NCBI RefSeq assembly: GCF_034702125.1
Contig: NC_085857.1
Coordinates: forward strand, 54,156,046-54,220,045
Length of the DNA: 64,000 nucleotides
Reading direction: 5' to 3'
Source: Engraulis encrasicolus
Taxonomy: Eukaryota; Chordata; Actinopteri; Clupeiformes; Engraulidae
The notes beneath the pieces are model-generated. The model made no database searches. It was given only the letters and a program-made list of their open reading frames with translations, and had not been told where the DNA came from. This document shows, one piece after another, positions 1 to 13,856 of the stretch. The position numbers were made by a program, and so were the translations under genes. Position 1 is the stretch's first letter; the number at the start of each line of letters is the position of its first letter.

Positions 1-4
1 GGTT

Positions 5-865
5 GTGGACACGTTCTTGACATTCTCCAACACCTTCATCGTGCCAGCTGCTGTGACAGATGCCGCCCAAGGAAACGCCAAAGAGAAGCTTCCTTGCCGC
101 CAGCCTGGATGTCCAAGGATTTATGTGAACAAAAAAAGCAGAGAGACCCATGAACAGAAGGTCCACCATCTTGTGGTGGCACCTGTACCACCTGCCCAGC
201 CTGCTTCCTCCAGCCTGGTGGACTGCAAGAGGCAGCATTCAGAGGCCCGGCTGTCCTTCGGATTTCTGCTGATGAACATGTTGGACGCTGTAAAGGAGGG
301 AGATGGCGAGCGATTGATTCGCCTTTACAAAGACGCTCTGCTGATTTACAAAGCTTACGGACATACACAGTATGCATACAGCGCTTTCCTCTTATCTGTC
401 CAGCTAAATGCCACTTTGTCCCCCCGGCTGGCACATGACCTAACATGGAACAGGTTCTGGAACAGCACTGGTGGCAAAGGAAAAAACATACCCCTTGACC
501 TGCATCTGGAGCACCTTAACAACTTTCTCAAGTCATACTTGAAGAACAAGGGCTCCAACCTGACAGAAGGCACAGCCATGAGGGTCAGCAGGTCACTTGG
601 TGTCTTAAAGACAATGATGAACCGTGCTGACAGTCAGCTGCAGCTGGCACGTTACAGCGGTGCCCACCATGCACCTGATCGCCAAACTGACATCTACACT
701 TTGCTGGGGGTGTTCAGAGAATCAGGAGTTTTCAAAGACCAACCAGGAAGACACTTTTCCGCCTTTCCTAACTTTGACAGAAATATTCTGTCCAAAATGG
801 ACTGGGAGAACCTTCACAAATGGATGAGAGGAAAGCTTAAAGACTGGAGAGGCTTGGCTTTGTAA
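5..865 (+). CDS. DUF6589-type transposon protein, C-terminal part (5' end outside window)
   Basis: The frame is open from the window edge to a TAA at 863-865, so the real start lies upstream and the first residues are not a true start. A cysteine/histidine cluster near the N-terminus (C-x4-C, then H-x4-H) looks like a single zinc finger. The remainder (about residues 85-286) matches my memory of DUF6589, a domain of fungal and animal transposon-associated proteins: GDGERLIRLYKDALL, then GKNIPLDLHLEHLNNFLKS. It faces the RecQ-like helicase gene at 1962-4367, and the two stop codons are 1.1 kb apart. I recall helicase-bearing Academ elements (AcademH) pairing a transposase with an SF2 helicase, which would fit, but I could not verify this. 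No lesion is visible in the part shown. Confidence 0.7.
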   Translation: MDTFLTFSNTFIVPAAVTDAAQGNAKEKLPCRQPGCPRIYVNKKSRETHEQKVHHLVVAPVPPAQPASSSLVDCKRQHSEARLSFGFLLMNMLDAVKEGDGERLIRLYKDALLIYKAYGHTQYAYSAFLLSVQLNATLSPRLAHDLTWNRFWNSTGGKGKNIPLDLHLEHLNNFLKSYLKNKGSNLTEGTAMRVSRSLGVLKTMMNRADSQLQLARYSGAHHAPDRQTDIYTLLGVFRESGVFKDQPGRHFSAFPNFDRNILSKMDWENLHKWMRGKLKDWRGLAL

Positions 866-911
866 TTTATTGTCAATTGTGTATATAGTGTATATAGTGT
901 ATATACTTATT

Positions 912-1040
912 CATGCCTTTGTCACCAGTAGGCTAGACTACTGTAATGCTCTCTTCTCTGGTCTCCAAAAAAAAAAAAATTGACAAATTACAACTCATTC
1001 AAAATTCTGCGGCAAGAATCCTAACAAGAACCAGAATGAG
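912..1040 (+). pseudogene. LINE reverse transcriptase C-terminal fragment
   Basis: Translation gives a short match to the conserved end of the RT domain of fish non-LTR elements: SRLDYCNALFSGL, followed after an A-run by a leucine-glutamine-asparagine stretch and an alanine-arginine-isoleucine-leucine-threonine-arginine motif. The 13-nt A run at about 967-979 breaks the frame. It is only a fragment, lying just downstream of the DUF6589 stop. The clade (Rex1/CR1-like or other) cannot be told from so little sequence. Confidence 0.6.
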
Positions 1041-1961
1041 AATTATTATTATTATTAACTTATAGTTAATAGATTTCATTTGTTTGTCCGGGCCATTTAA
1101 ATGCTCACATTTGCACTTTGTGCCAATATCATCTCTTGCACTGTTATGTCTAACTAATCATCTATCTTTGACTGTTTTTTTTTTTTTTTTTACATCATCA
1201 TCCTTCAAGTCTTGTCTATGCCATAACTGTCCAATCACCAAGCTTTTGGGGCACCTCTGAAGTTAAGCAACAAAACATGGAATCGATTGTGTTCCAGGTT
1301 TTCTTGTCTTTAAGTATTTGCACTGAAACGAACATCACCTTTTGCTTTTAGTTGTGTCTAGCTTACCATTTTACCTTGTACTGTGAATTTACCTTTCTGA
1401 AAATGTGACTGTAGTTCTTCAAAAGTCAATGTACTTAAAATGAAGCATTTGCACTAGTATCAATGCCAACATCACCTGTTAACACTCAGGCCACTTTACA
1501 GTAAAGCCATTTTGTACAGTTCGTCTACCTGTTATGGGTTTTGCACATCTTTAATTTATTCAGTATATTTATGTGAACACAAATGTATGGGAGTTGTGTG
1601 GAACCAAAAAGGTTTATCTCTCTAAACATTCCATATTGCACCATTTGCACTTCATCTTGCATTTTACTGTGTTGCCAATAAAGGCCATATTTTTCACTGT
1701 ATTCTTTATACTTGCAGCGTTTTTATTTATAACAGTTAAACTGCTACACTGTCTGTCTACATTTACAATACTGTAACACCTCTCTAACCTGTGTTGTGGC
1801 AAAAATGTCCTACAAGAAAGTTTTCCAACCATATTTTTTTTTATTAAAGACAATTCAAATTAAACAAAGAAGAGTGGGGAGGGGTGTTTATACAATATAT
1901 ATGGGGGGGGGGGTGTATATACAATATATACATAAATTTAAAGAACTAAAACATACACATG
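1041..1961. other. AT-rich spacer between two convergent genes
   Basis: No supported gene. The stretch holds homopolymer T and G runs (T run near 1176-1191, G run near 1903-1912 flanked by TATATA repeats) and AATAAA near 1679 and 1845. These would serve as poly(A) signals for the + or - gene only in the right orientation. I see nothing else. Confidence 0.6.
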
Positions 1962-4367
<2,406 letters not shown>

Positions 4368-4435
4368 CGTTGGGGTTGCTAGCTACAAACTTCTGTGTTC
4401 TTCTAGCAAGCTGAGAACAACATAGCGCAGGCGTT

Positions 4436-4443
4436 TGACGTCA
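4436..4443. promoter_or_regulatory. CRE-like palindrome TGACGTCA upstream of the helicase start
   Basis: An exact 8-bp CREB/ATF consensus site lies about 70 bp upstream of the helicase ATG, in a GC-rich stretch (about 4425-4475) that contrasts with the AT-rich surroundings. This suggests a CpG-type promoter. No TATA box is seen. Function is inferred. Confidence 0.35.
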
Positions 4444-4626
4444 TCGTCACGAGCGCCCTCCCCCTTTCGCCCCCACCAACCCGTCTCTTCGTTTATTGGC
4501 TGCTTTCTGGAGGGGGGGCGTTCTGTTACAATTCTACCGAGCAGAATGCTCCACAGAAAAGCAAGGCCAGACACATAGTGGAGGCAATCCTTGGCCGGAA
4601 GTATGTGGATGGTCTCGCGAGGCTAC

Positions 4627-6479
4627 CTCCAGGCAGTCTTGATTCAGTTTTGACGTGCAGAGCACTGTCACTCCCTCACTCTGGAGCTCCTGGTGTATTT
4701 TTAAAACGATTTGGATGCTTGCAATCAAGCCTGCGTGGCAAGGTGGTGTCCACGAAGATCTGCAGAGGAGCAGTATTTAAAGCGAAATCCAGAAATGCAA
4801 TTAAGCGCTATTATTAAGAAATATATTAATCAATCGATTTGTTTATTTAAGTTAATTTCATAGTTAACTTACCCAAACTTCCACGTTTTTAGCCAACCCA
4901 AGCAGGTCTGGAGGTAATCCATTCTACTGGAATTGTCGGTCAGAGGCCACCTCCAGTATTTCTGGTCCTTGATGCTTCTGCCAAATCAAATTTAAGTTTT
5001 AACAGTAGTTGTACATAATCTTCATACATGCACAACAATAACATGAGGCTCCTGGTCTTTGGTAGTGGCATTACCTAGAGTTCAGCACGTCAAACAAACG
5101 GTCCAACTTTTCCACAAAGTTGGCCGTGTGGAGTGCCTCTTCCTGCAGGGTGCCATTAATGACCATGGTCTTCATGCCTTTTATGATTGAATGATTTAAA
5201 TGATTACATTTGTGTTTACACTCGCATAACAGCATTTTGCACACTTAACCAAAAATGTGTAACATCTCCAGAAATAAATAAAAATGTACACAAATATTAT
5301 GTTAACTTGCAATGTAATGTAGATTACTTACCAGCTGCCACAGAATGGGAGAAGACCTGTGTGGCAAGTTTTACTGTCATATTAGAGAAGGGCGGCAGGC
5401 TGATATGCTTTGGGGCGATCCTGATGGGGCTAATATGCCGCCAGGTGACCTCTTGTCCTTCAACCTTAAGTAATGGAGATGGAATATATGAATGACTTCA
5501 GATGCTTACTTTGACATGTTTACTGTGCTGTATTTACATTGTAACAGATACAATTATTAGTAGAATTCATCATTGTATTACCTGAATGGGGTGTTTCTTT
5601 AAATTGCTCCGCACTGACTTGATTAGGTGGGGGACATCAAAAATCAATGGGATGCTTCTTCCTAGGGACAAGCAATGGGACAAGGAACCATCCTCCCTGA
5701 GCATTAGGGGTGCCCCAAGGTCCTTCGTAGCCCGGACATTGGTCGACCCCTGGTCGCAGACCACACACTTGACCTGAAAGCACAACACACTTATGGCGTC
5801 AATATAACACCACCCAGACAAGGCACCTACCAAAGAGGTTTTTGATTTGAGGGTTGTGTGGTGTGGTCTGCTTGTGATCACAATATCCCCACAATGTTTT
5901 CATACTGAGCAAAACCTTACTTTTTAATGTCATTCATTTAATTTACATTTAATGGCCAGAGATTAAGTATTAACCATCACTGTACAGTGACTGTCAGGTT
6001 CATAGCTCTGTTAAATCGTGGAATAGTGCATACATGTACACTGTAACAAACCTCAAGACCAATGCCCTCCAGTAATTGGATGGCCTCTCCCAACCGTTGC
6101 ACTATGGTGCTGCTGGCCATCGCTGTCTCTGAGAGGAAGAAGCCAATTGCCTAAGAAAACAGGGGGAAAGGGTTGTACATGCAGTGTTTCTTGCATACAT
6201 TGTGAATTATCTGCATCTTTGTCACTGAGCAGAATTAAGCTAATTTTCTGTTCCTACCTGCTTCCATTTTCCACAAATGGCCCTCACCATGAACACCATT
6301 GCCTGCTTGGCTGGCTTGCCAGAGCTGGCAAGGCCCTCGATGGCATCAAGCCTGACATTGTAGTCTACATGTGGCCTTATTGCCATCTCATCCAGGACGA
6401 GCGCACATTTTTTAAGCCTTGGCGCCATGTCGCTGGCTTTAGCCTTGATTTGGTTTAATACACCAAATAGAAACCCAGG
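4627..6479 (-). CDS. P-element/THAP9-like transposase, seven consecutive in-frame exons (partial)
   Basis: Exons at 6479-6258, 6150-6052, 5773-5582, 5464-5332, 5177-5075, 4977-4873 and 4759-4627 all have AG/GT borders, and their phases join without a stop. Family motifs in order: LVLDEMAI, FMVRAICGKWKQ, VVCDQGSTN, FDVPHLIKSVRSNL, LPPFSNMTVKLATQV and LNQDCLE. By comparison with Drosophila P transposase, the Asp of DEM, the Asp of CDQ and the Asp/Glu of QDxLE should be the catalytic residues, and all are present. The N-terminal THAP zinc finger and the end after LNQDCLE are not seen. The gene lies between the Harbinger remnant and the helicase, all on the - strand. Because every exon is open, this copy is young or under constraint. 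The missing ends argue for a truncated transposon copy. Confidence 0.8.
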
Positions 6480-6755
6480 CTGTGGAATAAAGAAGATACT
6501 GGTTGGTTATACATTATTCTGAGTGCGCGTAAGACAAGTTGATGTCCCCCTGCTTAGCCTACCACGGCGCTGAACCATAGTTGTATCTGGTAGCCGCAAT
6601 ATTATATATTATTTAATAAATTAACTATGGAACAATTTTCAATAAATTACTTCGTGCAATTGCTGAAGTGTTTTCTTATTTAAAGAAAACAGTAAAAAAA
6701 AAAAAAAAAACATGGATTGACGGACCTTTGTACAATTAATTTATTTAAATATTCC
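6480..6755. other. Spacer with poly(A) run
   Basis: No gene seen. An A17-18 run lies near 6694-6711. The stretch separates the 3' end of the Harbinger gene from the first visible P-like exon. Confidence 0.6.
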
Positions 6756-8401
6756 TTAAATTTCATCCATCTGCCACGGAACAGTTCCTACTCCATTCAG
6801 GTATTCACATATGATGTCCCTGTTTCTCTTTGCTGGCACAGATGCGTTTGTTGTTCGGGGCAATGCAGCCTGGGGAAGGTTTGTTGGCATCTCTGTGTCT
6901 TGGGAAATGAGGAGTGAAAATGTGTCACAGTTTTAGTATTAGTGTATTACAAATATTATACCATGTTATTAAAGTGTTCTTGACTTAATTTGCTTTAATC
7001 CAGCATTGAAATGAATACCTGGTTCAGAACAAAGGTCACGGTTCTGTGACCTCAGATAATTGTGCAGTGCACAGCAGCAGAGTATAATTTTGTCCACGGT
7101 TTCTGGTGTCAAGTGAATAGTGTCCAGGAAAACACCTCACCGATTGGCAAAAATGCCAAAAGCATTTTCCACAACTCTGCGGGCTCTTGACAGTCGGTAA
7201 TTATATACCCTCTGTGGTACATTCAGACCTCTATTGGGGTATGGTTTTAGTATGTATTCTTTAAGTGGGAATGCCTCATCTGCGACCATGGCAAAGGGGG
7301 CCAATTGAAGAGTCCCAGGCAGGGGTTCTGGGTCAGGGAGGCTGGCTGCCTTTTTTTCAAGCGCCTCTTGCAGAGAGCATCCATTAAATACTCCCCCATC
7401 AGATACCCTCCCATTACATCCCACATCAACATATATGAAGTTGTAATCGCTGTCCACAAGAGCCATTAAAACCACAGAAAATGTGCCTGTGAAATTTGGA
7501 TCCGGAATTATGTGGGGGTTTGATTTTGATGTGTTTGCCATCCAGAGCTCCAACACAATTTGGAAATTGCCAATTCTTTTGGAAACCTTTTGCCACTTCT
7601 CTCCAGTCCTCTTCAGAACTTGGACACTGAAATATAAAGAATGAACAGAAATGGTGGTGGCCAACATTAGCTTGCGCCCATTTGATAAGCATTTGAGTTG
7701 TTGCAACATTTCGTGCTGTTAATATTGTCCTTCATCCTCATTGGCATACCTTCATGTAATCTGCTTTCAAAGCCTTGTAGATGGTGTCGCAGGTCTCCGG
7801 TACAATTTTGGCCACTGTTGAATGGCCCACTCTAAACAGGTATGACAGGCTTTTGAAGCTGTCCCCTGTAAAGCGAGTTATTAACATTAGGTTCTGTCAT
7901 GCTTGGAGGATATTAGCTAACATGTTTATTATTATCGTTATTATTATTGTTGTTGTTACTAGGCCTATGTGTTCTCAGTTTAACTGATTTAAACAACATC
8001 AGACGTGTCCTAATGTTATAGAGCCTCTAGGCCTATGGCATGACAGTTTGCTTTAAACAAAACAAAAAGAAACTATTAAACTGACCTGTGGCCAGGAAGC
8101 GCAAGGTGATCATCAGTCTCTCTCTCGGGGATATACAATCTCTAAAATTTGTATTTTGTCTCCGAATAGCAGGGGAAATTTTAGCCGTTATGTAGTCAAA
8201 TTGGGTTGGGGATAGTCTTGTAAAATTAGCGAATGATAGGGGTTCCTCTATTTCTAGCTCTCTGCATAAAGTGGCAAATGCGCCTAGTTGCGGTCGACGG
8301 AGTATCCATCCCCGGGTCCATATACGTTTTTTCGGGGTATTTTGGGGTTTTTTTGCGATCAAGAGAGCCGCTACGGCTGTTAACAAAACCGCTGGATCCA
8401 T
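6756..8401 (-). pseudogene. PIF/Harbinger (HARBI1-like) transposase with one frameshift and one stop
   Basis: Four exons are readable: 8401-8086 (start MDPAVLLTAV), 7865-7750, 7626-7019 and 6898-6756, each with GT-AG borders. The DDE nuclease signature is present: CVGALDGKH (first Asp), then SDGGVFN (second Asp), then ARRVVENAFGI (Glu). The C-terminus ends GVGTVPWQ, as in HARBI1-type proteins. There are two lesions: a 1-nt frameshift near 7490 between the first and second catalytic blocks, and a TGA at 7138-7140 where the family normally has Trp (FANR-stop-GVF). Family proteins are about 350-400 residues, which this would match. An open frame continues upstream to about 8605, but the first ATG is at 8401. 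Confidence 0.85.
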
Positions 8402-8916
8402 CTCTAGTCTGATTCTGGCCGCTATGGAAACAATGTAGCCGTTGCGAGCTGTCCGTCGCAGGTATGTGAATACCTGGTTGTAGAACGCCAGTTGCGAAGT
8501 GTTGCCAGCTTTCAGAACGTTGCAGGCAGTCTCGTCGCGAATCTTTGATGTGAACTGGCCTTTAGAGAGGACGTATGATGATGGAGCTGGTGTATCTGAA
8601 GCCACGGAGGTAGGCCTATCGTAAACATTCCCATATCGATCTTCTTATCTTATTTCAGATACAATCACGCATCATGATTACTGCGTACAGTATCAGTATT
8701 TGTCCATTCTTTTGTTCAGAACTGTGACGCAAGCTGCCAAGTTGACCTCCCTCTGGAAAAAAAACATCTACTAAAAGCACTACTGTCACTGGGTCAAAGA
8801 AATGGGTAGGCCTAAATATACATTGCAGGAATATTATGCGCATTGATTCTGGTATTGACACAAATAACTTGCTTTCTATTACTGGTGCAGTCACAAGTCT
8901 AGTTACTATGTAGGAT
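8402..8916. other. Upstream flank of the Harbinger gene
   Basis: No supported gene. It should contain the Harbinger 5' leader. I did not find the element's terminal inverted repeat here. Confidence 0.5.
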
Positions 8917-8924
8917 AGTTGAAG

Positions 8925-10041
8925 CATAGAGTTAGAAAATAACACTAGAGAGGACCCCGCCCCGCTTTTACGGCAATCTGTAGCGGCCATTATCTGTAGT
9001 TATTATATGGTTGTGACGTCATCTGTCGAATGCTCCATTCATTTCAACGGGGCTCCCCAACGTTCGGACGTCTGTTATTTTTCGATAACGGACGGGTTGG
9101 TCTATAACAGACCGCTGTCAATGGCAACAAGACTTTTCACTGCTAAAGCGACTTTTCAACAAGACTTAATCAGCTGCTGTGATAGACAGCGTTGGCTACC
9201 GCTGTCAATGGCAACAAGACGTTCACTGCTAAAGCCACTGGCTTGTATAGCCTACAAGTCAGTGGCTAAAGCGAATGTTTCATATCACTCCGCAGGGGGT
9301 CCGGTCTTTTGTCACTCTAATCAGCTGCTGTGATAGACAACACCTGTTGTCCTGGCTACCTAGCTGTTGCCTAGCGGTGTTCCACAACGGCACTGTTTTG
9401 TTTTGCGCAGCAACAATCTTAACATTAAATAGGCCTAAAGAAATGTCCCCGCCATGTGTGAATCATTTAAGTATGTCCATATAATAAGCGGGTTAACTTT
9501 CGGCGAGTCGGTCGCTTTGTGGAATAGCAGCACTTCAGAGAGAACAAGACCCCTCCGCTCCGCGTCGGGGTCTAAAGATTCTCTCTGTCGTGCTGCTATT
9601 CCACGGTAGCGACCTTCTCGCCGAACGTTAACCCTTACGTAGATCAGAGAAATGGAACTTAACGGAGAACGAGGCTCACCTCTGTCAAAAATGGCTTAAT
9701 CATGTGAAAATGTTCATCAACACACTACACAAGGACAAGTTGAAGTGTGTTGCTAACTATGTTCATAAAATATATTATTTGATTTTTAAATGTATTTTAT
9801 CGACTCATATGATTTCAGTAGATATGTAGCCTGACATTTCAAATCAGGTCTTTGATTAAAGTGTTACTTTATATTTACACAGTTTTAGTTACTTTCTTGA
9901 CAGGGGTGGGCGTGTTCTCCATTGACTTGCATTGCCTGAAAGTACCTACACTACCTACGGAAGTTGGGAAGCTCCAGCTGCCATTTCCCAGTGCTGTCGC
10001 AAATTGCTGTGTCCTCTCTAGTGTTATTTTCTACCTCTATG
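8925..10041. mobile_element. Non-autonomous DNA transposon with exact 8-bp TSD (hAT-like)
   Basis: The ends are inverted repeats: CATAGAGTTAGAAAATAAC at the left, and its near-match (CATAGAGGTAG...) read from the right on the - strand, continuing through AACACTAGAGAGGAC. The 8-bp sequence AGTTGAAG flanks both sides (8917-8924 and 10042-10049), the TSD length of hAT elements. It has no coding capacity. A second repeat (9000-9638) is nested inside. Confidence 0.8.
9000..9638 (+). repeat. 0.64-kb composite repeat, copy A
   Basis: Nearly identical, in inverted orientation, to 46629-47276. It starts TTATTATATGGTTGTGACG and ends with an imperfect 150-bp hairpin whose arms begin GGGTTAAC.TTCGGCGAG. 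An internal block of about 100 bp is duplicated (near 9118 and 9205), containing GTCAATGGCAACAAGAC. No coding capacity. Confidence 0.85.
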
Positions 10042-10326
10042 AGTTGAAGGCATAAACTGAGTGAGATGTGTTATTTTGGTTTCGCAATTAATTGCAGGTA
10101 CTCAAACATGTCCTGGCCACTAAACTGCTGATGCTTGTAATCAGACCGATAGGCCTACTGCAGTTTCCTCCAGTGCCAGTAAGTGTTGTAAAAAGACTTC
10201 TGTTATATTTGTGTTTTCTATTCACATGGTTAGACTGTAAATGTGTGTCATATGAATATTGTTATATAATTTGCTCTTTGAAAATAACCTTTACATTGTT
10301 TGTGTGTTTTACAACATTTGTTACAG

Positions 10327-12911
10327 ATTCAGACCTAGATTTTGACAGTGTGACTGAGACCGAGGAAGATCCAGATGATCCAGATTATGTGATGTCGAAT
10401 ATGATGTCGGATGCCTCCATGGACGAAGAGGAAGAAACAACAGACCACCACCATGACCACTCACCAGACAACTGCTCCCAGGGTCAGGACCATCGTATCT
10501 ACCTGGTATTTTGGTTAGCTGTTCTCCAACTCATCAGCATTTGGGGAAGTTGCCCTTGCTGTGCAAGTAGAAGGCTTATCTGCACCAGAAAGGAGTCGGG
10601 GACGCTGCTGAAGCTGATGAGAAGATGTGACGACTGCCATCATGGGGGCACTTGGGACAGTCAACCCTACTACGGCAGACTGGCTGCAGGGAACATTCTT
10701 CTCTCCTCAGGCATACTTTTTGCCGGAGCAACAGCAACCAAAGTGCTGAGAGTACTTACACACATGGGAACTGCTGTCCTGAGTATCCGCACATTTTTTC
10801 GCCACCAAAAACTGTTTTTACACCGGGCAGTAATGCAACTGTGGAGGGAGAGGCAGTTATGGATGCTGGCCAGCTTAGAGGCAGAGGATGGTGGAATAGT
10901 GTGTGGTGGGGATGGCCGAGCTGACTCCCCAGGACATTCAGCCAAATACGGCACTTACACCATGATGGAACTAAGGAAGAAGGCTGTGATTGACATACAG
11001 GTTGTACAGGTATGTTTCACAGTGCTGCATGTACATCAGGTAATGTTTCTGTATGAGTCTCCATTAAGTAAGAAAACAAAAGGTTGGGCGTAATGCTTTT
11101 TTGTATTTGTTTTAGAGTAATGAGGTTGGTAGTAGCTACCATATGGAACAGGAAGGCTTGGCTAGATCTTTGGATCGAATCTTAACGTTTGTTCCCATCG
11201 ACACCCTCATCACCGACCGACACATCTCAATTAATAAATACATCAGAGTTCATCACCCTGACATCAAACATCTCTTTGACATTTGGCATGTTGCTAAAGG
11301 TACAATATTACTGTTTGGTTTTCATATTTTGTGACTGATTTACATGTATGGAGTTGGTCCCAGTTGCTGTTGTCCATTTCACTGTCAGCAGATGAACAGC
11401 AATAATATCTGGTTGAATTTATGATACATGATTTGTACTCTGTTCATTGACATACTCTATACTCTGTGTTTCAATTACACTAGGTCTAAAGAAAAAGCTT
11501 CAGGCATCTGCACAGCTGAAGGGGTGCCAGGCTTTGAGCGGGTGGATTGGCAGCATCACCAACCATATTTACTGGTGTGTTGTGTTGTCCCCGCCACACG
11601 GCAGTGAGCTGGTGCTGGACAAGTGGAAGTCTATGGTTTACCACATCCAGAACACACACCATGGTTTCCCTGGCCGCTTCAGCAGATGTCTGCATGCACA
11701 ACTTGTTGAGAAAGATTGGCTTCAACCATGTACGTTTCTATCCACTACATGCTTCTGTAATTTATCTAATTCAGCCGTTCCCAAACTTTTTCCCATGTGC
11801 ACCCCTTTTACATTTCATTGCGGTTTGTGCACTCCCTACGCGAATGTTGCACAGTTTCACATTTTGGGCTATCCTCTTTTCCAGTAGACCTGATGATTTT
11901 TCTGCCATCATTACAATGGAATTGTTGCATGACAAGTTATAAATTACACCACACCCCAGTTTGGGAAACACTGACCTATTTCATAAGTTAATGTCAAAAA
12001 TATGATACATAGGACAGTTTGTCTTGTAGATGCCTGTATTTGCAAACCATACATGTCAATGCACGTTGGCATGTTCTCTTTTCTTGTGACGTGTCTTAAG
12101 GTACAAGAGCTGCTGTGGAACTGGGAAGGATTGTATTGAACCCAAGACTATGCCATGACATCGTACGTCTATTGCCCGCATACCAGACATCGACCATTAA
12201 GGCCTTCCATAGCTTGGTGAATCATTTTGCTCCAAAGATGACATGCTTCTCCTTCACTGGAATGGAATGCAGGTAAATAATATGTGAGGCAGGGGGATTA
12301 CGTCTTTGGACTATCAAGTGAGAGGTCTTGTTAAGAATTTACTAACCGGCCCCTGCCATGGTCAACCGGTAGCTCACCCTCCCCGTCTCTCTCCCCATTC
12401 GCTTCATGTCCACCTCTCACACTGTCCTGTCGAAAAAGAAAAAAAAAAACGTAAAGAAAAAAAAAGGATTCACTAACCATATCACTTTTTTTCAGGACAG
12501 CTCTCGCCGCATTTCATTTCAATGAGAACGCTCACCGGGCACAAGCTGTAACAGCTGATGGGGTACCGACGTATGATGTTCATTACCCGAAATATAAGAA
12601 GGGGGGCCATATTGTAAAAAAAAGTCTTTGAGGATACAACCTATGGTAATTTTTTTTCATGTTAATGCTATATATATGATACCAGCTAAAAAGTTGTTTT
12701 TCCACTTAATTTTAATCATGTATGTTGCCTTCCAGTTTATGTGGGTGAGCTTCTGAAAATTGTCCAGAGTCTCTGTGAAGACCATGACTCAGGGGAAGTA
12801 AAGGGGAAGACGACTCACATTGCAGACCACCACTGTGCTCAGCGTTCGAAAGAACAGACAAAGAGTTGGCCATCCAAAGTCACAGAACAAGGTTCCAATA
12901 AATGCAAATAA
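10327..12911 (+). pseudogene. Kolobok-like transposase gene, six exons, single 1-nt frameshift
   Basis: Exons at 10327-11009, 11116-11299, 11484-11729, 12101-12272, 12496-12645 and 12736-12911 have GT-AG borders and matching phases. An acidic N-terminal segment (DSDLDFDSVTETEEDPDD) is followed by a CxxC zinc motif pair (CPCC, CDDC), DGRADSPGHSAKYGTYT, VTDRH-type LITDRHISINKYI, FDIWHVAKG, NHIYWCVV, and later ALAAFHFNENAHRAQAV. I recognise this as a large fish transposon family that I associate with Kolobok; that name is from memory. One extra A in the A8 run near 12616-12623 shifts the frame before VFEDTTY, after which the frame is restored across the next exon. A THAP finger is not seen upstream; an exon at about 10096-10179 is open but does not join in phase. 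The stop overlaps AATAAA signals (12897-12912). Confidence 0.75.
11772..11973. mobile_element. hAT MITE with degenerate 8-bp TSD inside an intron
   Basis: The termini are CAGCCGTTCCCAAACTTTTT and, on the - strand from the right, CAGTGTTTCCCAAACTGGGG. The flanking 8-mers ATCTAATT (11764-11771) and ACCTATTT (11974-11981) agree at 6 of 8 positions. It lies in the third intron of the Kolobok-like gene and so does not break the coding sequence. Confidence 0.75.
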
Positions 12912-13153
12912 AGAGAACCATAACCTAATTTCTTCATGTGGGATCCAGTTTATTGATTTAAATATTATTTACACCATGTGTGCATAATACAAATATTTAA
13001 TTACAATTTTTGTACATGACTGTGGTAAACATCAAATTGTTGAACTGTTTGTTGTGCTATTGACAACCATAAATAGAACTAATATTATAAGATAAAAATA
13101 TATAAACCATAGACGCCAATTTCAAATATAAAAAAACCTTTTAATTATGCACT
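12912..13153. other. Spacer between two convergent transposon genes
   Basis: Only 242 bp separate the stop of the Kolobok-like gene from the stop of the ballast-domain gene. It is AT-rich with several AATA/TTTA motifs that could act as poly(A) signals for both. No gene. Confidence 0.6.
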
Positions 13154-13417
13154 TTAGCCAGCATAAGTGAAGCCAACATGTTGACCTTGTTGCAAGGGAA
13201 ATGTCTGTCTTATCTTAGCAACTGGACAGGCCGGTAAGGGGACTCTGACTTTTTCGCTCAGATAATGGTAGACCCAACAAACAAACTGCCTATAAGCAGT
13301 ATACCTCCTCCAATTGTTCCCATAATCCAGACGGACATACTGCTTATAGGTCATGTAGGCGCCATTCAACACATCTTCGTTGAGGCACACCGCAGAGAAG
13401 CTGTGATGGCTGGTGAT

Positions 13418-13856
13418 CATTGAGAGTAAATAGAATGGAGGCCAAAATTCTATTTCATTGTTGAAGCCAAGTTGGAGCCAAGGTTGGACCCAAAAAGACC
13501 AAAAAATGGCCAAATCCCATTCATTCCTATGAGAGACATAAAACCCTGTATCTCCCTTAAATGCCACTCCAGGGGGATCATTTTTCGCTCAACTAGTAGG
13601 TCCCCTTGCTCTCCAACTTACCAGGGTGGTGATTTTTTGTGGTGATGTTTTGTTTTAGAGAGATATTAAAAGTTAAATTGACCAATGAGCATCAGAACAT
13701 GGTTTGATTGACCGTTAGAAGTCTTGTTGTTGTCCAATCAGCACCTGCGTTTGGCGTTGCTAAGGTGGAATGTGAGTTGGAATGTTCCCAAATCTGGCTT
13801 CAAAGCGTCGAATGGCAAATAGCGTTGATTTGGCGTCCATTCTATTTACTGTCAAT
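13418..13856. mobile_element. 439-bp MITE with exact 9-bp TSD
   Basis: The 9-mer GCTGGTGAT occurs at 13409-13417 and 13857-13865. The ends are inverted repeats, ATTGAGAGTAAATAGAATGG at the left and ATTGACAGTAAATAGAATGG from the right (- strand), extending about 30 bp. The TSD length fits MULE-like or hAT-related elements. It has no coding capacity and sits inside the ballast-domain exon. Confidence 0.85.
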
